Under the pieces are notes generated by a model. The model saw only the letters and a list, made by a program, of their open reading frames with translations. It made no database searches and was not told the origin of the DNA. The position numbers and the translations under genes were made by a program. A stretch of 64,000 bases of DNA from Chrysopilus asiliformis (Eukaryota > Arthropoda > Insecta > Diptera > Rhagionidae): positions 48,277,002-48,341,001 of the forward strand of contig OZ035960.1 of NCBI GenBank assembly GCA_964034945.1, written 5' to 3'. Positions 1 to 13,000 of the stretch are shown one piece after another. The stretch's first letter is position 1, and every line of letters starts with the position of its first letter.

Positions 1-671
1 GGTAAAGAGGGTTTGGGTATTTTGAAACTTTGATTTTCGCCATGAATGCTCATTAGGAGACTAAAAAGTGTCACTCGAGGGTTTTCGGGGTCGCTAATCA
101 CGAATCCAGTGCTACAATTTCAAAAATCCAAACAAAAAGTCTTGTAAGGATAACGTAAATATCCTTTTCCCCGGGAAAAATATGCACTCGGTGGGTTTCT
201 GAAAGGATAAGATTTTTCTTAAAAATTTTTAAGTGCTTTCCGGTTTTTTTTTGGTATTTTAAAATCTATACAAAAAACAACGACAGGTATGTAAGCTAGT
301 AATATATAAAATTTCGTTTGACCACCGCCCTTTCCTTTGGTACTCCTCTCCAGATGATTTTCGAACCGTTCGATCGCTTGGAATGCGGTTTTTTGTGTTG
401 GTTGAAGGATCTCGCACACAGGCATCATCCCTCCCTTGCCTGTTAATCCCTGACCTGCTATCTACTACATCGTTGTATGGTTTTTAATCGAATTTTCATC
501 ATTAGATAGATGGTAACTTAAACAACTTTCCTGCCAACATAATTCCGCCCATTTCGCCCTTTGTGAGCCCCTTTTAAACAACCGCAGCGACAACTTAGTT
601 TAACCCGCCAAAGTCGCGGCCCTTTATTCCTGCTTCAAGAAAAAATACTATACCATTTGAATGCATTTTAC
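1..671. other. TOP3A intron (after the fifth coding exon)
   Basis: No exon is recognised here on either strand. Bases about 60-185 resemble the dispersed 'ggataacgt...atccttttcc' repeat that recurs near 9.8, 15.7, 18.8 and 53.3 kb. Bases about 430-590 resemble 5360-5460 (shared 'cattagatagat' and 'tttcgccc' words), so at least part is repeat-derived. Confidence 0.6.
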
Positions 672-2526
672 CTCTGTCTTTGATTGTTTGAATGTGATCT
701 GCATGTGTTGCATCAGTGCCTATTCCATGTTTCTCCATTAACGCAATCAAATCGGCTTCAGTTAACAAAGGCGGTGCTGTTGTCGCTCCTTCGACCATCG
801 AAATTTCCGTTGGCTCAAATCTCGTTCCCTGCACGTAGTTGTGAATTAATTTGCCGTTCCATTTCTCATATGGGTAGACATCCAAGTAGTTCCGTTCGAA
901 TATCACGAGTCCGTTGGCGGAAAATTTCTCCCCAGCGATGTCGATTTTAACGATAGTCTCTGATCCTGTAGCATCTTTGCTCACGCAAGCCAGAAAATGC
1001 CTTACAATTAACTCATAGACTCTCTGCTCGTTGCCATTTAAATCTGGAAGAAATTCAAGCGTCAATTCGACGAACAGAAATAAAACATGGGAGATCTTAA
1101 AAGATGGAATCAAAAGCTATTTACTGGCAACAAATTTCGTCGGATGAATCGGTGGATGGGCCTGATCTGACTTGTTGCCATTCCTTGGATTTGGGCCCCA
1201 TTCCAACACCCTGGTTGCGAATTGTCCCCAGTCTGGATGCGGTGCCTGTTGCTCTACAAGCGATCTTTAAAAATGAATGTTTAATTCAGTAGATAGTTTA
1301 TTATAAATGATTTTGTTTTACCTCAGATCAATCTCTTTTGAAAACATATTCGTCTCGGTACGAGGATAACTGATTATACCCTGCGTGTAAAGCTTCTCAG
1401 CGATCGACATCACTTGTTTAGCGTTGATTTTTAGTTTCCTAGAGCCCAATTTCTCAAGTTCCACAGTATCCATCGGTTGTGGACGCCATTTGTTCTTATT
1501 TTTCACCGTTACACTCTCAACTGTTGCCATCGGATCGGAAAGGCATAAAAGAAGACAATCTTCACAAGCATCCTTGTCAAATAGTCGATTCTTAGCCCAA
1601 TGGAACTCAACTGTGAGATCGTCGATGGTGTGAATAACTGCAATGACATCAAATTAAATTAGCTTAAAATTAATTGATTGAGAAATAGCACACCTTTTAG
1701 TTTCCAGAACGGTTCAGAGACAAAATCCTCCATTTCCTTGTATCTTTTGGCCACAAATCCCAATGTTGGAATTTGGCAACTTCCGTACGAGATCAACTTC
1801 TCTGCCATTTCGCCTGGAAACACACGCTGAAGCCGCAATGTCTGATATCGAGTAAATGCCGCCCCAGTTCGCAAATCCAACTCTTGTCTTATATCTACAG
1901 CAATATTTTGCCTTGGATCCGGTTGAATTAAGTTTGCCAGCGCCCTTTTCACGGAAGCACTAGTGATTTCAGAGAACTTGGCCCGATAAACTGGAATATT
2001 CGGCTTCATTGCCTTACAAACTTCAATGATTTCGTAGCCGATATTTTCACCCTCTCGATCGCAATCTGTCCATATTATCAAACCCCCACAGCCCCTAATC
2101 TCCCGCTCCAATGTCTTTTTAATCTTTTCACCGTCAGCCGTAACTGATTTCCGGATTGGGGCCTCCATCAGTTGAATGGGGTCGCAGTTATTCCAGGATT
2201 TGTACGCCGCCACAAATTCATAGTTCAGGAGATGTCCCGATACAGATGTCATCACCATTTTGGACTTCTGGCCACGGACATTCACTTCAAACTCGTATAT
2301 TTTGTTGTAGACAGACAGACCTTCTCTCTAACAAAATAATACCATACAATTATTTTGCAAGGGAGATTTTTAAAATATTTACCCTTCTTGAGGTTCCGTT
2401 CGACAGAAGTCCAGCGATTGTTTTCGCAGCGTCGTTTTTCTCTGCTACATTTAAATACTTCATATCGGCCGCGGTCCTCGAGTAAAATCTCAAACACGAA
2501 CGGAAAACTGTACAAATTGCAGGCAT
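672..2526 (-). CDS. TOP3A: DNA topoisomerase 3-alpha, 5' five coding exons (partial)
   Basis: Type IA topoisomerase that cuts one strand through a 5'-phosphotyrosine; in animals it works with BLM and RMI1 in the nucleus and also in mitochondria. Coding exons, 5' to 3': 2383-2526, 1694-2327, 1322-1637, 1125-1264, 672-1043. All junctions are GT-AG and the phases join cleanly, giving 535 codons plus one base. Residues 1-21 are rich in Arg, Ser and aromatics with RFYS, like a mitochondrial presequence. Met22 opens the conserved core (MKYLNVAEKNDAAK). The Toprim metal motif TDCDREGEN has D136, D138 and E140; the catalytic tyrosine is Y350 in ISYPRTETN. NGNKSDQAHPPIHPTKF and LMEKHGIGTDATHADHI are family signatures. 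The exon after KDR (zinc-finger tail side) is not in the 671 bases to the left, so the gene runs off the window. No stop or frameshift is seen. Confidence 0.96.
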
Positions 2527-2531
2527 TTCAT
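2490..2531 (-). promoter_or_regulatory. Overlapping upstream ORF at the TOP3A start
   Basis: An ATG lies five bases upstream of the presequence ATG in another frame, with A at -3. It opens 13 codons and ends in TGA at 2490-2492, 27 nt before Met22 (2461-2463), the start of the conserved core. If the transcript includes it, ribosomes using it would bypass the presequence start and could reinitiate at Met22, giving the non-mitochondrial form. The ORF is seen directly; its use is inference. Confidence 0.5.
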
Positions 2532-3199
2532 CTTATTTATGTTTTGTTTGGGTTTTTTGTTGGTAAACGAAATGAATGGCGGGGAAACTATAAATTTTTG
2601 ACATCAAATTTCAATGCATAAAAATTAGCCGTATGTAGTGCATATAAGGTCTATTGAAGATATATGTGATTTGGTAATACTCAATTTAGTCAAAATTGTG
2701 ACAGCTCCAATAATGACAAAAATTTCGAAATTTTTGAACCATAGAACATATGTAGAAGCATCACTCGAGCCAACTTGGGCAAAATCTTTTAAGGGCAACT
2801 AAAGTTTACCCATAGAAACTTTCATACAACCAATCATCATGTGGACACAAGAAAGATTGTGCTACCCAATCAAAGTTTTGTAATTAATAACACGTAATGT
2901 ATCCATCTTCAATAAAAAAAAGTATTATAAGGTCTAATAAAGAGTAGAGAGCCTATAATCTAAAGAGTGGACAATGAGACCTGTTGAAATGGCCGCCAAA
3001 CTGAAAAACGAGCGCGAAAAACTTCAAATTTTTCATTCAATGTTACAAAAAATAGCTGAAATAACTGAAATCGGTAATTATAAGTAAAACCTCATGTCGT
3101 AGGTGCCAAAAAAAAGTTTGGAAAGTCGTAGTTGATTTAATTAATTGAAAAATTGATTACCTAGAACACTCGGAGAAAAAGCTGTTCTAAGTGGCGTAA

Positions 3200-3660
3200 A
3201 GGTAATGGCCCAATAGAAGCTTTGCTTGCTTCGCTTGCTTTGCTTTGATGAAGCGTTTGAGGCGATAAAAGCAAGTAAAGCGTCTCTAGGCCCAATGTAC
3301 GCTTTGCTATGAGCGCTTTGACATCTGGCAATTGTGTTGTATTTATATTTTCTGAATGAAAAAAAAAGTTTGTGCAAACATTTTAACAATAAAAATTAAC
3401 TTATAAAACAATTACAATGCATTTTGTGTTTTATTCCATCAAGTAGGCGAAAAACTGATTGTCAGAACTGTCAAAGCGCATAAAGCAAAGCGTCTAATTG
3501 AGAATTATTCAAATCGAAGCTTTGCTTGCTTCGCTTTGCTTTAAGCGCTTTTGTATTGGGCCAGCTCCCATAAGGAAACACGGAGTTCAATTCAGCTGTC
3601 AAAGCGAGTAAAGCAAGCGAAGCAAGCAAAGCAAGCAAAGCTTCTATTGGGCCATCACCT
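3200..3660. mobile_element. MITE, PIF/Harbinger-like (TAA duplication)
   Basis: 461-bp element with long terminal inverted repeats starting AGGTRATGGCCCAATAGAAG and running on into GCTTTGCTTGC repeats. It is flanked by a direct TAA on both sides (3197-3199 and 3661-3663). The 3-bp TWA duplication suggests PIF/Harbinger mobilisation. An inner partial copy of the terminal word lies near 3510-3560. It has no coding capacity. Confidence 0.75.
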
Positions 3661-3830
3661 TAATAGTAGAGTTGGGCACAGTTACTCAAAAAGTTAACTT
3701 TGATAACAGTTAATAAGTTACTTTTTAAGAATTGTAGCCTACGTTACAGATAATCGTTAAAGTTAATTTGAAGGCAAAAAGGTTCTTTAAATATCAAATA
3801 TATAGTTTAAAATATGTTAAAGTTTGTTAA

Positions 3831-4120
3831 CCCATTCGGTATTTTGATGACATATGGCAACGCAGTTAAAAGTTGCTAAAAAATTTGAATTGACTTATAT
3901 TTATTTATTTTAAAACACTCTATTCTCATTCAGTGCACCTTTAAGTGCATTTGTGACCCAATTTTGATTAGTTGAGTAAAAATCTGGACTACAGTGAACG
4001 TATTTGTGGAAAATTAAAAATTTTCAATTTTTTTTAAAATGAATACTGATAGCTTAAACATCATTAATTTGTATAGAGAGTATTTTTAACCCCCATAGAA
4101 AAAAACATTTACCGAACGGG
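3831..4120. mobile_element. MITE, piggyBac-like (TTAA)
   Basis: 290-bp AT-rich element with termini CCCATTCGGTA / TACCGAACGGG, bounded by TTAA on both sides (3827-3830, 4121-4124). TTAA target use with short inverted termini is typical of piggyBac-derived MITEs. A related element with CCCATTCAGTA lies at 36583-36894. Confidence 0.7.
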
Positions 4121-5157
4121 TTAAATGCCTTTATACCTGTGGGGTTTAAATAAATAAAAATTGTTTGAATTTCTTTCAACTTGATCAATTTCTTGAATTC
4201 ACATTATTACTTTAGTAACATTTTTTAAACGGCAAAAACTTTACCCAGTTTGTCTTTTTTTCGTTCCGCATTGACTCTATGAGATACATGGCAGCTTTAC
4301 AGGAATAGATATGTCCATTTTGTAGTAACTGAATGACAGAGAGAAGCTCGAACGCCCGAATTTTCCGAATTTTCACTAAAGCCAAAATAAACTGTATGTG
4401 ATTTGCCAAGGATGACTGGTCGCAATCTTATCAATGCCAGAGAAAAGTTATATTAAGGGCCCGTTAAATTTTGAAGTAGTTACAAATCATTTATTCAATC
4501 GTTTTCTTTCTATTTTTAAAAATCTCTTTTAGTCATGAAAATTTTGACTATCGGACTTAGTTAACGGAAATCAAAATTAATGGAAGTTAATGAGTCCGTT
4601 AATGATTTTCAAAGTTAACTTAAAAGTTAATCGTTAACGAAAAATTTAACTGAGTTATTTAACGATTAACGGATTAACGATATGGTGCCCATCTCTGCCT
4701 AATAGACCGTCCTACTCACTATGACTGTCCATTAAGTGGTGATGTCTACTCTTTAGATTATAGTCTTTCTAATAAACAGTAAGCAAGAGAGAAAAGTTTT
4801 CGGAACTACAATCTAGAAAAAAAATCTATTTTTTTCTGGGCGATGGACTTGAAGCCGCAGAAGTCTGAGGTTCGCTTTCTATTTTTTCTTTGTTTCCTAT
4901 TTTGTTCAGATATTTTAAATAATATACACGTATGTAAAGACGCTGGCAGCAGTGAAACATTCAGAAATCCATTATTCGGTTTTCTGAAATTTTATTAAAT
5001 TGCCATCAGCGCCATCTATTGCATTAAAGACATTATTGAAGGCACGTATTGAAGACGTCATCTGAATAGGGGTTATACAAATGTCTTGGGCCCGTATTTA
5101 GTCGGTCTTCAATACGCGTCAGAATTCAATAATACGATTTTCGAACATATACCCTTA

Positions 5158-5279
5158 GACTATGTTTACACACGGATTGGGCATGAACATGGGGGACACC
5201 CCCACTTCCTCGCCTTGCCTATGTTTTGACAGTTTCGTTCAGTCCCATGTTCATGCCCAATCTGTGTGTAAACAGGCTC
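5158..5279. mobile_element. Small foldback MITE (TTA duplication)
   Basis: 122-bp near-palindrome. Arms of about 34 bp contain TGTTTACACACGGATTGGGC and its complement; termini are GACTATGTTTACAC / GTGTAAACAGGCTC. Flanks are TTA (5155-5157 and 5280-5282). A PIF/Harbinger-type origin is inferred from the 3-bp TWA duplication. Confidence 0.75.
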
Positions 5280-5359
5280 TTAGTAATGACAGGCATGTTC
5301 AAGGCTATACGTCAATTCAATGTTCCTCTGCTGCTTACCCCCTTGTCAACCATCTTCTT

Positions 5360-5930
5360 AATTGTTAGAGCAATTTTGGCCATTAGATAGATCGTCTCCC
5401 AAGAAGTTTTCGCCCGCTTAAATCAACCCCACCCCTTCCTTGTGAACCCCTTTTCTGCTATTTATTGAACCGTTAAAGCAATTTGGACGGGATTTGCACA
5501 ATTGGGTAGGTCATCTTCCAATCAAAGGTTTCGCTCACAAATATCGGCGCCTCTCCTTGGCTGTGAAGCCGTCGGTATTGCTATTTCCTAAATATTGACG
5601 CGGCCTTCGTCATTGAAGAGATGATTGTGAACACTTTGACTGTAAATACCTACCGTTATTTCCTGAATCGGTAAAGCAATCTTTACGCGTGGTGTGTCTT
5701 AATCTAAGGACAGTTTTCGTCCATTGAACCGCAATTGTTTTTTTCGTTTCACATATCAGCTGTAAACATTTCCCTTACGGTAAACATTCGGCTTCGACCC
5801 AAGATTACGAAAAGAGCTGAAGTTCGATTTCGGTCAAAAACCATCCCTCCTCGTAAAGGTTTGACATATTTTATGGACAGCCCGGTAAAACCGATTTTTG
5901 ACATGAATTTGTTTGCACTAAAATAAATTT
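5360..5930. repeat. Degenerate tandem repeat, ~95-120 bp period, and filler
   Basis: Similar segments recur: 'gctatttattgaaccgttaaagcaatttgg' type words appear at about 5457, 5580 and 5661, with 'tgtgaa.cc' words between. The array is too diverged to count units by eye. A 63-codon frame at 5735-5926 is not recognised and is probably chance. Confidence 0.35.
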
Positions 5931-7008
5931 GTTATCCAAGTTGAGTGGGCGGCACGGAATATATTAAAACATCTCTATCTATGAAAATATTTTGGATTTT
6001 TTTTATTTAAATGTTATAAATTATAAATCATCTTTGCTTACAATCAAAATCTTTAATTCTTAGATTGTAAATATATGGAACTAAAACATAAAATCAATTA
6101 TCATATGAAATAATCACAGCCATATTTAATATTATTATGATTTATTTAATTCTTTAATCTAATTTAATTACTCTCGCATATCATTTCATTGTCAATTAAA
6201 CGAGCAAAACGGGAAAAATTTACAAATTACAAACTGGAAAAACCACATATCATTCTAAAAAACGACAAACCGATTTTCTAGATAGTATTAAAATTTGAAA
6301 TTCTAGTGAGAAATATATTTCATAAGGACGACTACATATGCATTGAATCGATTTCGAGTAAATCTCTAAGGCCCCGCACGCATTTACCAAAAATCAAGGA
6401 ATCCACGAGAAAAATTATCCATTAAATATTTTTAAACATCTCTACAATAAAAGCAAGTCCATAGCAACAAACGAACGAATGAACAAGCGAACCAACGATA
6501 TTAATCGATTTAACTACACAAATTATTTTATTCATCTCTTTCGATATCTTTTAAAACAATATCCACGCATATTTTAATAAATTGTCATACATTTTTTTTT
6601 GATTTTAGTTGATCAAATATTATATCATAACAAAATTTCGCAGATTTACTACTTATTTTAACTAAAAATAAAATTAAATTAAATTAAACAAAATTACTAT
6701 TGAATTACACAACATTTTACATTCTACTAACAATTATATTTTTCATAAATGAAAACAAAAACTTTTGGATTTTTTTTTTGTTTCCTTCGTCTAGTATTTC
6801 TATTTTTTTTACCTACACAAAATTGCGATCAGTTTTTATTGATTTGTCAGTTAAAAAATGATTTGTTTTGTTAAAAGTCTCTACATTATTTATGTATTTA
6901 TTACTCTCAGTTTTAAAGCACTTTCATGATTCAAAAATGAACCAACTATCAAAAAAAAAAAATGAAACTAATTAAAAAATTAATATTAATAAAAAGTTTT
7001 ATTTCCAA
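5930..7008. other. AT-rich 3' flank / probable 3' UTR of the ATP10-type gene
   Basis: No ORF or transposon terminus is recognised. On the minus strand an AATAAA signal (plus-strand 6998-7003) lies within a dozen bases of the flippase stop codon, and other AATAAA-like signals follow to the left, so transcript ends could fall anywhere in this stretch. Confidence 0.45.
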
Positions 7009-10000
7009 TCAAGTGATGGTGGTTACAATCTGATTCTTAGACCCAAGATCGGTGGCTCTATAAGAAAATCCACAAAAAAGTTTCATTAGTATTTAAAATT
7101 ATGTTTGGAGTAATAAAAATAATATCTTGTAATACATTACCAATCAACAAATAAAGCGCACAACAAAACTTAAAGCAAATTCAAGCTATAAAATTTGTAA
7201 AAATAATTAAAAAGAATAATCTATACAAATCTAAATTAATCAATCGACCTTTGACGTAAAAACAATTAGATTTTCGCAATAAAACCTTTGGCGAAAAACG
7301 ATAAGTGTTTCAAATTTGATGCAATAACCTGTCATGGCCTGAACTGGAGTGGTATTCCGTAACTTGATTCAAGCGTTTGTTTTGAGTTAGAAGAAAAAAT
7401 GGTATTTGCTGTCATTTATTTCGGTCAAAACAGAGACAGCGAATACTTCTTGTTCTTTTAACTCGAAACAAACGCTTGAAACAAGTTACGGAATATCACT
7501 CCTGTTTCAAACCCAATTAATGTAACTCAAAGTGAAAAAAAACATGAAATATAGTAGTTGTGCGGTGAAAATGAAATCATTTGGCAAAAATAAATTGAAA
7601 TTTCATAAAAAAAACTCTAAAGCCGTGTTTTTTATAAAACGATTTAAATAAAAACAAAACAAAACGAATTTCCAGTGCTTTAAGGAATAAATATAATTTC
7701 GTTGTGAGCTTTACCTATAAATTGACGAGGCGGACGTTGATCTTGACCAAGTCACTAATAAATCCTCACCTCTCTGCCTCGTCCGTTTCTGTTGTATGAT
7801 AACGTTTATACTATCGTCTGGACATAATGATGTCCGTAATACTTTAAACACCAATCTAGGAAAAATAGAGATTATTGAATGTTTTTGTGTGATGAATTTT
7901 GGTTGAAAATTCTTTATGTTCGATTTTTTTTCAGTTTATTGTTGAGGTTGTAAAAAAAACTGGGTTTATTGTAAAATATCTCACCTGGGCAACACACTTA
8001 TAACTGCCGTTAGGAAAATAACCAGCCAATGGACAAGGGAACCAAAACACCGGAAAATTACCCAAAAACTGGATGGCAAACCGAAGCAGGAAACGCAAAA
8101 ATAATTGTACATAATCGCAAATAGATAGAATGATCCCAAACTGAATATTATCGAGATTACGTGAAGTATTGTCTGAAAAGAAAAATTCGTTTAAATTTAC
8201 ATTCTAATAAAAGGCGGAATTTAATTAAACAAAAATAAATTTTTAGCTCATAAAAATAATTTTACCCATGATCTTATTTCTATAGCGCCATGAATTAGCA
8301 TTGTAACAAGACAGGATGCTGTTATTGTCGTACCAAACTCCCAAATGCCAACATCTGAACCCCAATAAGCCGCTTCCGCTACAAAGAATATCACTAAACT
8401 TTGGAATAGGGAATCCAACATCACTAGCCAAAAGGCATGAGGTCGATATGCGAGTCCCAATCGTCCCTATTTTGGAATTTTAAAGAAAAACAATTGATTA
8501 AAAAATTTTTTTAGCAAAAAAAAAATGAAAACTTTTACATTTTTATAAAGAAACGGATTTGATAGTAGCAGATCTTCAGGAACTGATTTATCGTAAACGC
8601 CAATTGCAAGCGGCGGGAGCGATGTAAAAACTAAATTATAAAGCATTAAATACATTTGGTCGATCATAACCGCTCCAGAGAATCCGCAATACAATTGATA
8701 CCAAAATATTAAAAAAACGAACGCCTGAAATTAAACAAGAAAAACTGTATTAGTAAAAGAAACGTTTCTGCAATAAAAATAAAACTCTTACCGCATTTTT
8801 ATAAAAGAAATACAAAATCATTCTAGCTAAACGATCATAACACCAATATCCGTGTGATAGTAAAAGTCTTTCTAATAATCTAAAACGTGCTAATGTAAAA
8901 TCTGCAGCCATAACCGCTTGCATGCCTTCTTGGCCTGAAATACCGACACCGACATCAGCCATCTGAAATTTAAATTTTCGGTTTAAACTATTTCTTCAAG
9001 TGAAACGGTTTTAATTTTCATACTTGTATCATTGAGACATCATTGGCACCATCTCCGATCGCTAAGGTACTGATGTGCAATTCCTCTTTGACTACTTTGA
9101 CAAGGTATGCCTTTTGGAGTGGTGTTGATCTGCAGCACAACACCGAAACGCAGTATTTTGTTAATTTTAAAAATGGCTTCGTTAAATTTGATCTGGAAGA
9201 AAAAAATTTTTTTAACAAAATGTAAAGTGGCGTAAATTTCTTTAAATAAATAAAAATATAAATTGTGATCAATACATATCTTTCATCTGCCATATTTACT
9301 TTCGGAAAAAAATGTAAAAAATATTTTTTCAAATACCTCGAGAACCGTTAAAGATATGTACATAAAAACCGTTAAGGGGAAAAATACATAAAATTTTATT
9401 TTCGAGAAGTTTTCAAAAACCTGTGTAAAAATAAATTGTTTGGGAGATATCCGTTATAGGTACCGTTACTTTTCCAAAAGTTGATAGAAAATTGCGTCTT
9501 TCGTAAAACTCATTTACAAAAAATTTCAAGTCGCTAGCTCCAGGCGGTCTCGAGTCACTCAGGATACGTAAAACAGATAATTAATCGTCTGCATTTTTAT
9601 AAAATTATTGACGTTCGATAATCCGGCACAATCGCTAATTCGACATGACTGAGGTCCCGGATTAAAGAGATTCTACTCTATAATGTACTAGCAGACCTTA
9701 CGTTGCTAGCTTAAAGTTTTCGGCATACATTTTAGAATGCCAAAAAAAAACCATTAATAACTTAAAAACTTTTGGGAAAAAACGTTATCCTTTCAGGACC
9801 TTCCGTTTCGAATTTTGCAAATCTAATACCGGATTCGTGATCAGCGATCCCAAAAACCCCTTATGTCGATTTTTCCAGGGAAAACGGGAAAAAGAATATT
9901 TGCGTTATTCTTTCAGGATGTTCCGTTTCGAATTTTGAAATATAACATAGCTAAAAACCTGCTCCTGGCAACGCAGATCATAAAGCATTAAATACAAAAC

Positions 10001-13000
10001 CACGTAAAAATCGGTCCAGTAGTTTTTGAGTTTTGTAATCTCAGACAGACAGACAGACAGACAAACATCCATTTTTATATATTGGGTTGTTCGATAATTC
10101 ATGTCGTTTTTTTTCATGTTTTTCAAAGAGAATTTTTTTATATTAACAACAAACTTTAATCAATGATATATTGACCATTTTGTTGGATGACCTTTTGCCA
10201 TCTTTCGGCAAGTTGAAAAATTCCACGTTCGAAGAAGCCTTGGTTTTTAGAAGCGAAGAACTGGTCCAACTCATTTTTAACAGCCTGATCGGAATCGAAA
10301 GTTTTACCATTCAAATGGTTTTGTAGGGAGCGAAACAAATGATAGTCTGATGGTGCTAAGTCAGGGCTATAGGGTGGATGTGGCATCAGTTCCCAATTGA
10401 GCTCTATTAATTTTTGACGGGTTATCAAAGAGGTGTGGGGTCTGGCGTTATCATGATGGAACATCACGCCTTTGCGATTGGCTAGTTCAGGGCGTTTTTT
10501 CTTGATTTCTTCGTTTAATTTCGATAGTTGACGACAGTAGACATTCGAATCAATAGTTCGGTTTCTTGGAAGCAGCTCAAAGTAGACTACACCCTTGTAA
10601 TCCCACCACACAGAAAGCATAATCTTCTTTTGGTGAATATTGGCTTTGGATGTCGATTGTGGGGGCTCATCTTGCTTGGTCCATGATCGTTTACGGACTA
10701 CGTTATCGTAAACAATCCATTTTTCATCACCCGTTATGATTCTTTTTAGAAATGGGTCGTTTTGGTTACGATTCAGCAAAGAGTCGCATATGTTAATGCG
10801 TTTGGTGAGGTGGATTTCCTTTAATTCGTGAGGAACCCAAACATCCAGTTTGCTTACGTAACCAAGCTGTTGTAAGTGCAAGTAGACGGTTGAATTCGAT
10901 ATGTCGAGCTTCTCTGCTATCTCTCGAGTTGTCATACGCCGGTTAGTTTCGATTAACGTCTTTATTTTGTCGTCATCAGTAGTGGTTGGACGACCAGTAT
11001 GTGGTGCATCTTGCACATTAAAATTTCCAGAACGAAAGCGAGCAAACCAACGCTGACACTGGCGTTCAGTGAGGCAGTCCTCACCATAAACAGCACACAA
11101 TTTCTTTCGAGCTTGCACCGCATTTTTGCCCTTTCGGAAATAAAACAATAAAATATGCCGATAATGCTCTCTTTGATTGTCCATTTTCAGGTTTATTTTT
11201 AACCAACTTGTTGTTTACTAATGACGCTCAACTTTTGACTGAAAGTAGTCTAAAGTCTAATCTTTAAAATAGTATATAATAATATAACCCACGCAAAGTA
11301 CTACTACATGAAATATGCAGTTCAAGCCATCTATGAGAAAAAAACGACATGAATTATCGAACAACCCAATATATAGATAAAAATTAAAAAATAATTTTGA
11401 CTGGCCAAAAATAAGTATTACTTACTTTAAATCTAAAATGAATGTCAATGTTTTACCATCGACGACTAGTGCACGACTTTTAGATGATCGCGTTCGGAAA
11501 TTATCACCCACTTCTATTTGATGTTTCTCAATTTCAGATAAATAAAACATAATCGACGTTTCGGCTGCATCTCGAGATCTTGCAGTAAGTCTAAAGAAAA
11601 CCATAAATAATTTTATTAATTGAAAGTGAAACTCAATGATTGATATTAACGTGGTTTACCTTAAAAGTTCCATTTGAGAATTGAAAAGTTTAGCAGAATA
11701 AGCTACATTAATGGCAGTTTCGGGTTTATCACCAGTCAGGACCCAAATCGATATACCTATCATAAATTTAGAGTAATATTTTAGAAACATTTAATATTTA
11801 TGAATGCTTCAATTGGCATACCTGCTGATAGCAACGAAGCAATAGTTTCTGGGACACCCTCTTGCAGACGATCCTCGATCCCAGTTGCACCCAACAACGT
11901 TAAATTACTCTCTAATTTGGCAAATGATTCTCTAAGACGTTTATCTTTATTCTCGAATGACATTTCGATCTCTTGATGTCTTGCCCACCATTCGGTATAT
12001 TCAGCTGGATTCAGGATTCGCTTAGCCATGACTAGAATACGCAAACCTTGACGAGCATACAAATCCAATTGTTGTTGGGTCTTTTCTCGCAGACGTCCTA
12101 AAATCAAAATAATAATGTGTTGCAAAAGAAAAAAAATAATTAGCATAAAATCCAAACAACCTTCAGAGGAATCAGCAGAACAACTTGAAAGGACGGGCAT
12201 TATAGAACTATCCGCTCCTTTCGAGTAGAGTACGATTTCCTGGGATCCAGTTCGTCGCACAACGATTGACATGCACTTCCGACTCGAATCGAATGGCAGA
12301 ATTTTGAGCACTTCATATTCGACTATGCCGTGCCCAGGAACATTGACGAGAATGTGATTTGGACTGCGATTAATCAAACAGCAATCGTAGCTGTAGGCGG
12401 CATTGACTAGGGCTAATTCATCGGGACTTTCAGCTTCGAAAATTGGCCGACCGTCCGACAGAGCAAAATCTCTATGCGTGTTGGTGGTCCTAGAAACGAA
12501 AAATTTCTTTGTTAACAAAAATTCAAATAGATAGTTTTCTTTTAAAATAAAATTGAAATGTGGATTGGCGCGCTAAGAAATTTGTATACGTTATAGGAGT
12601 TATTTTCGACTTTTTTTTTAAATTTTAACACTAGATTCGCGAGTGACTTTCCAAAACCCTTTAATGCTAACCCGGCCTTTACACGCGACTGTAAAGTCTG
12701 TCAGTAGCACATACTTCAAATGTCAAATTACTGACAACGAATTAAAATACATTTAGCGAATTGGCAGTCAGTGCATTTACACGAGTCTGTCTCAGCGACT
12801 GTGTCAGCTCTACAGACGCGTGTAAGGGCCGGGTTATTTCCCAAAGAAAAAGTGGGAAAAATGCTTTTTGAGTGATCCTTAGAGGACTTTATAAAGTTTT
12901 TCCGGAGATGAAACCTAACGCAATCACTTTGGCGTCTCGAACACAGTTTGGCGATAATTTAGGAAGTTTTCGCGCTAAATTTTAAATTGCTAAATAGATC

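Larger units (their letters stand above)
2924..4780. repeat. Possible outer element framed by ~20-bp inverted repeats
   Basis: The word CTATAATCTAAAGAGTRGACA (2953-2973) recurs inverted at 4742-4762, with further partial matches outside (AATAAAGAG versus ctttctaataaa). The interval holds two complete MITEs and AT-rich filler, so it may be an old element with later nested insertions. No coding capacity is recognised. Confidence 0.35.

Noticed and set aside
684..950. Plus-strand frame opposite TOP3A exon 5
   Set aside because: It is the antisense shadow of a strongly conserved exon.
8243..8460. Two overlapping minus-strand frames within one flippase exon
   Set aside because: Only the frame giving [15 protein letters not shown] matches the P4-ATPase membrane region and joins the neighbouring exon phases.
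10040..10066. CRISPR-like or functional repeat from (GACA)n
   Set aside because: A simple microsatellite in a dispersed repeat; similar GTCT/GTCC runs recur in other repeats.
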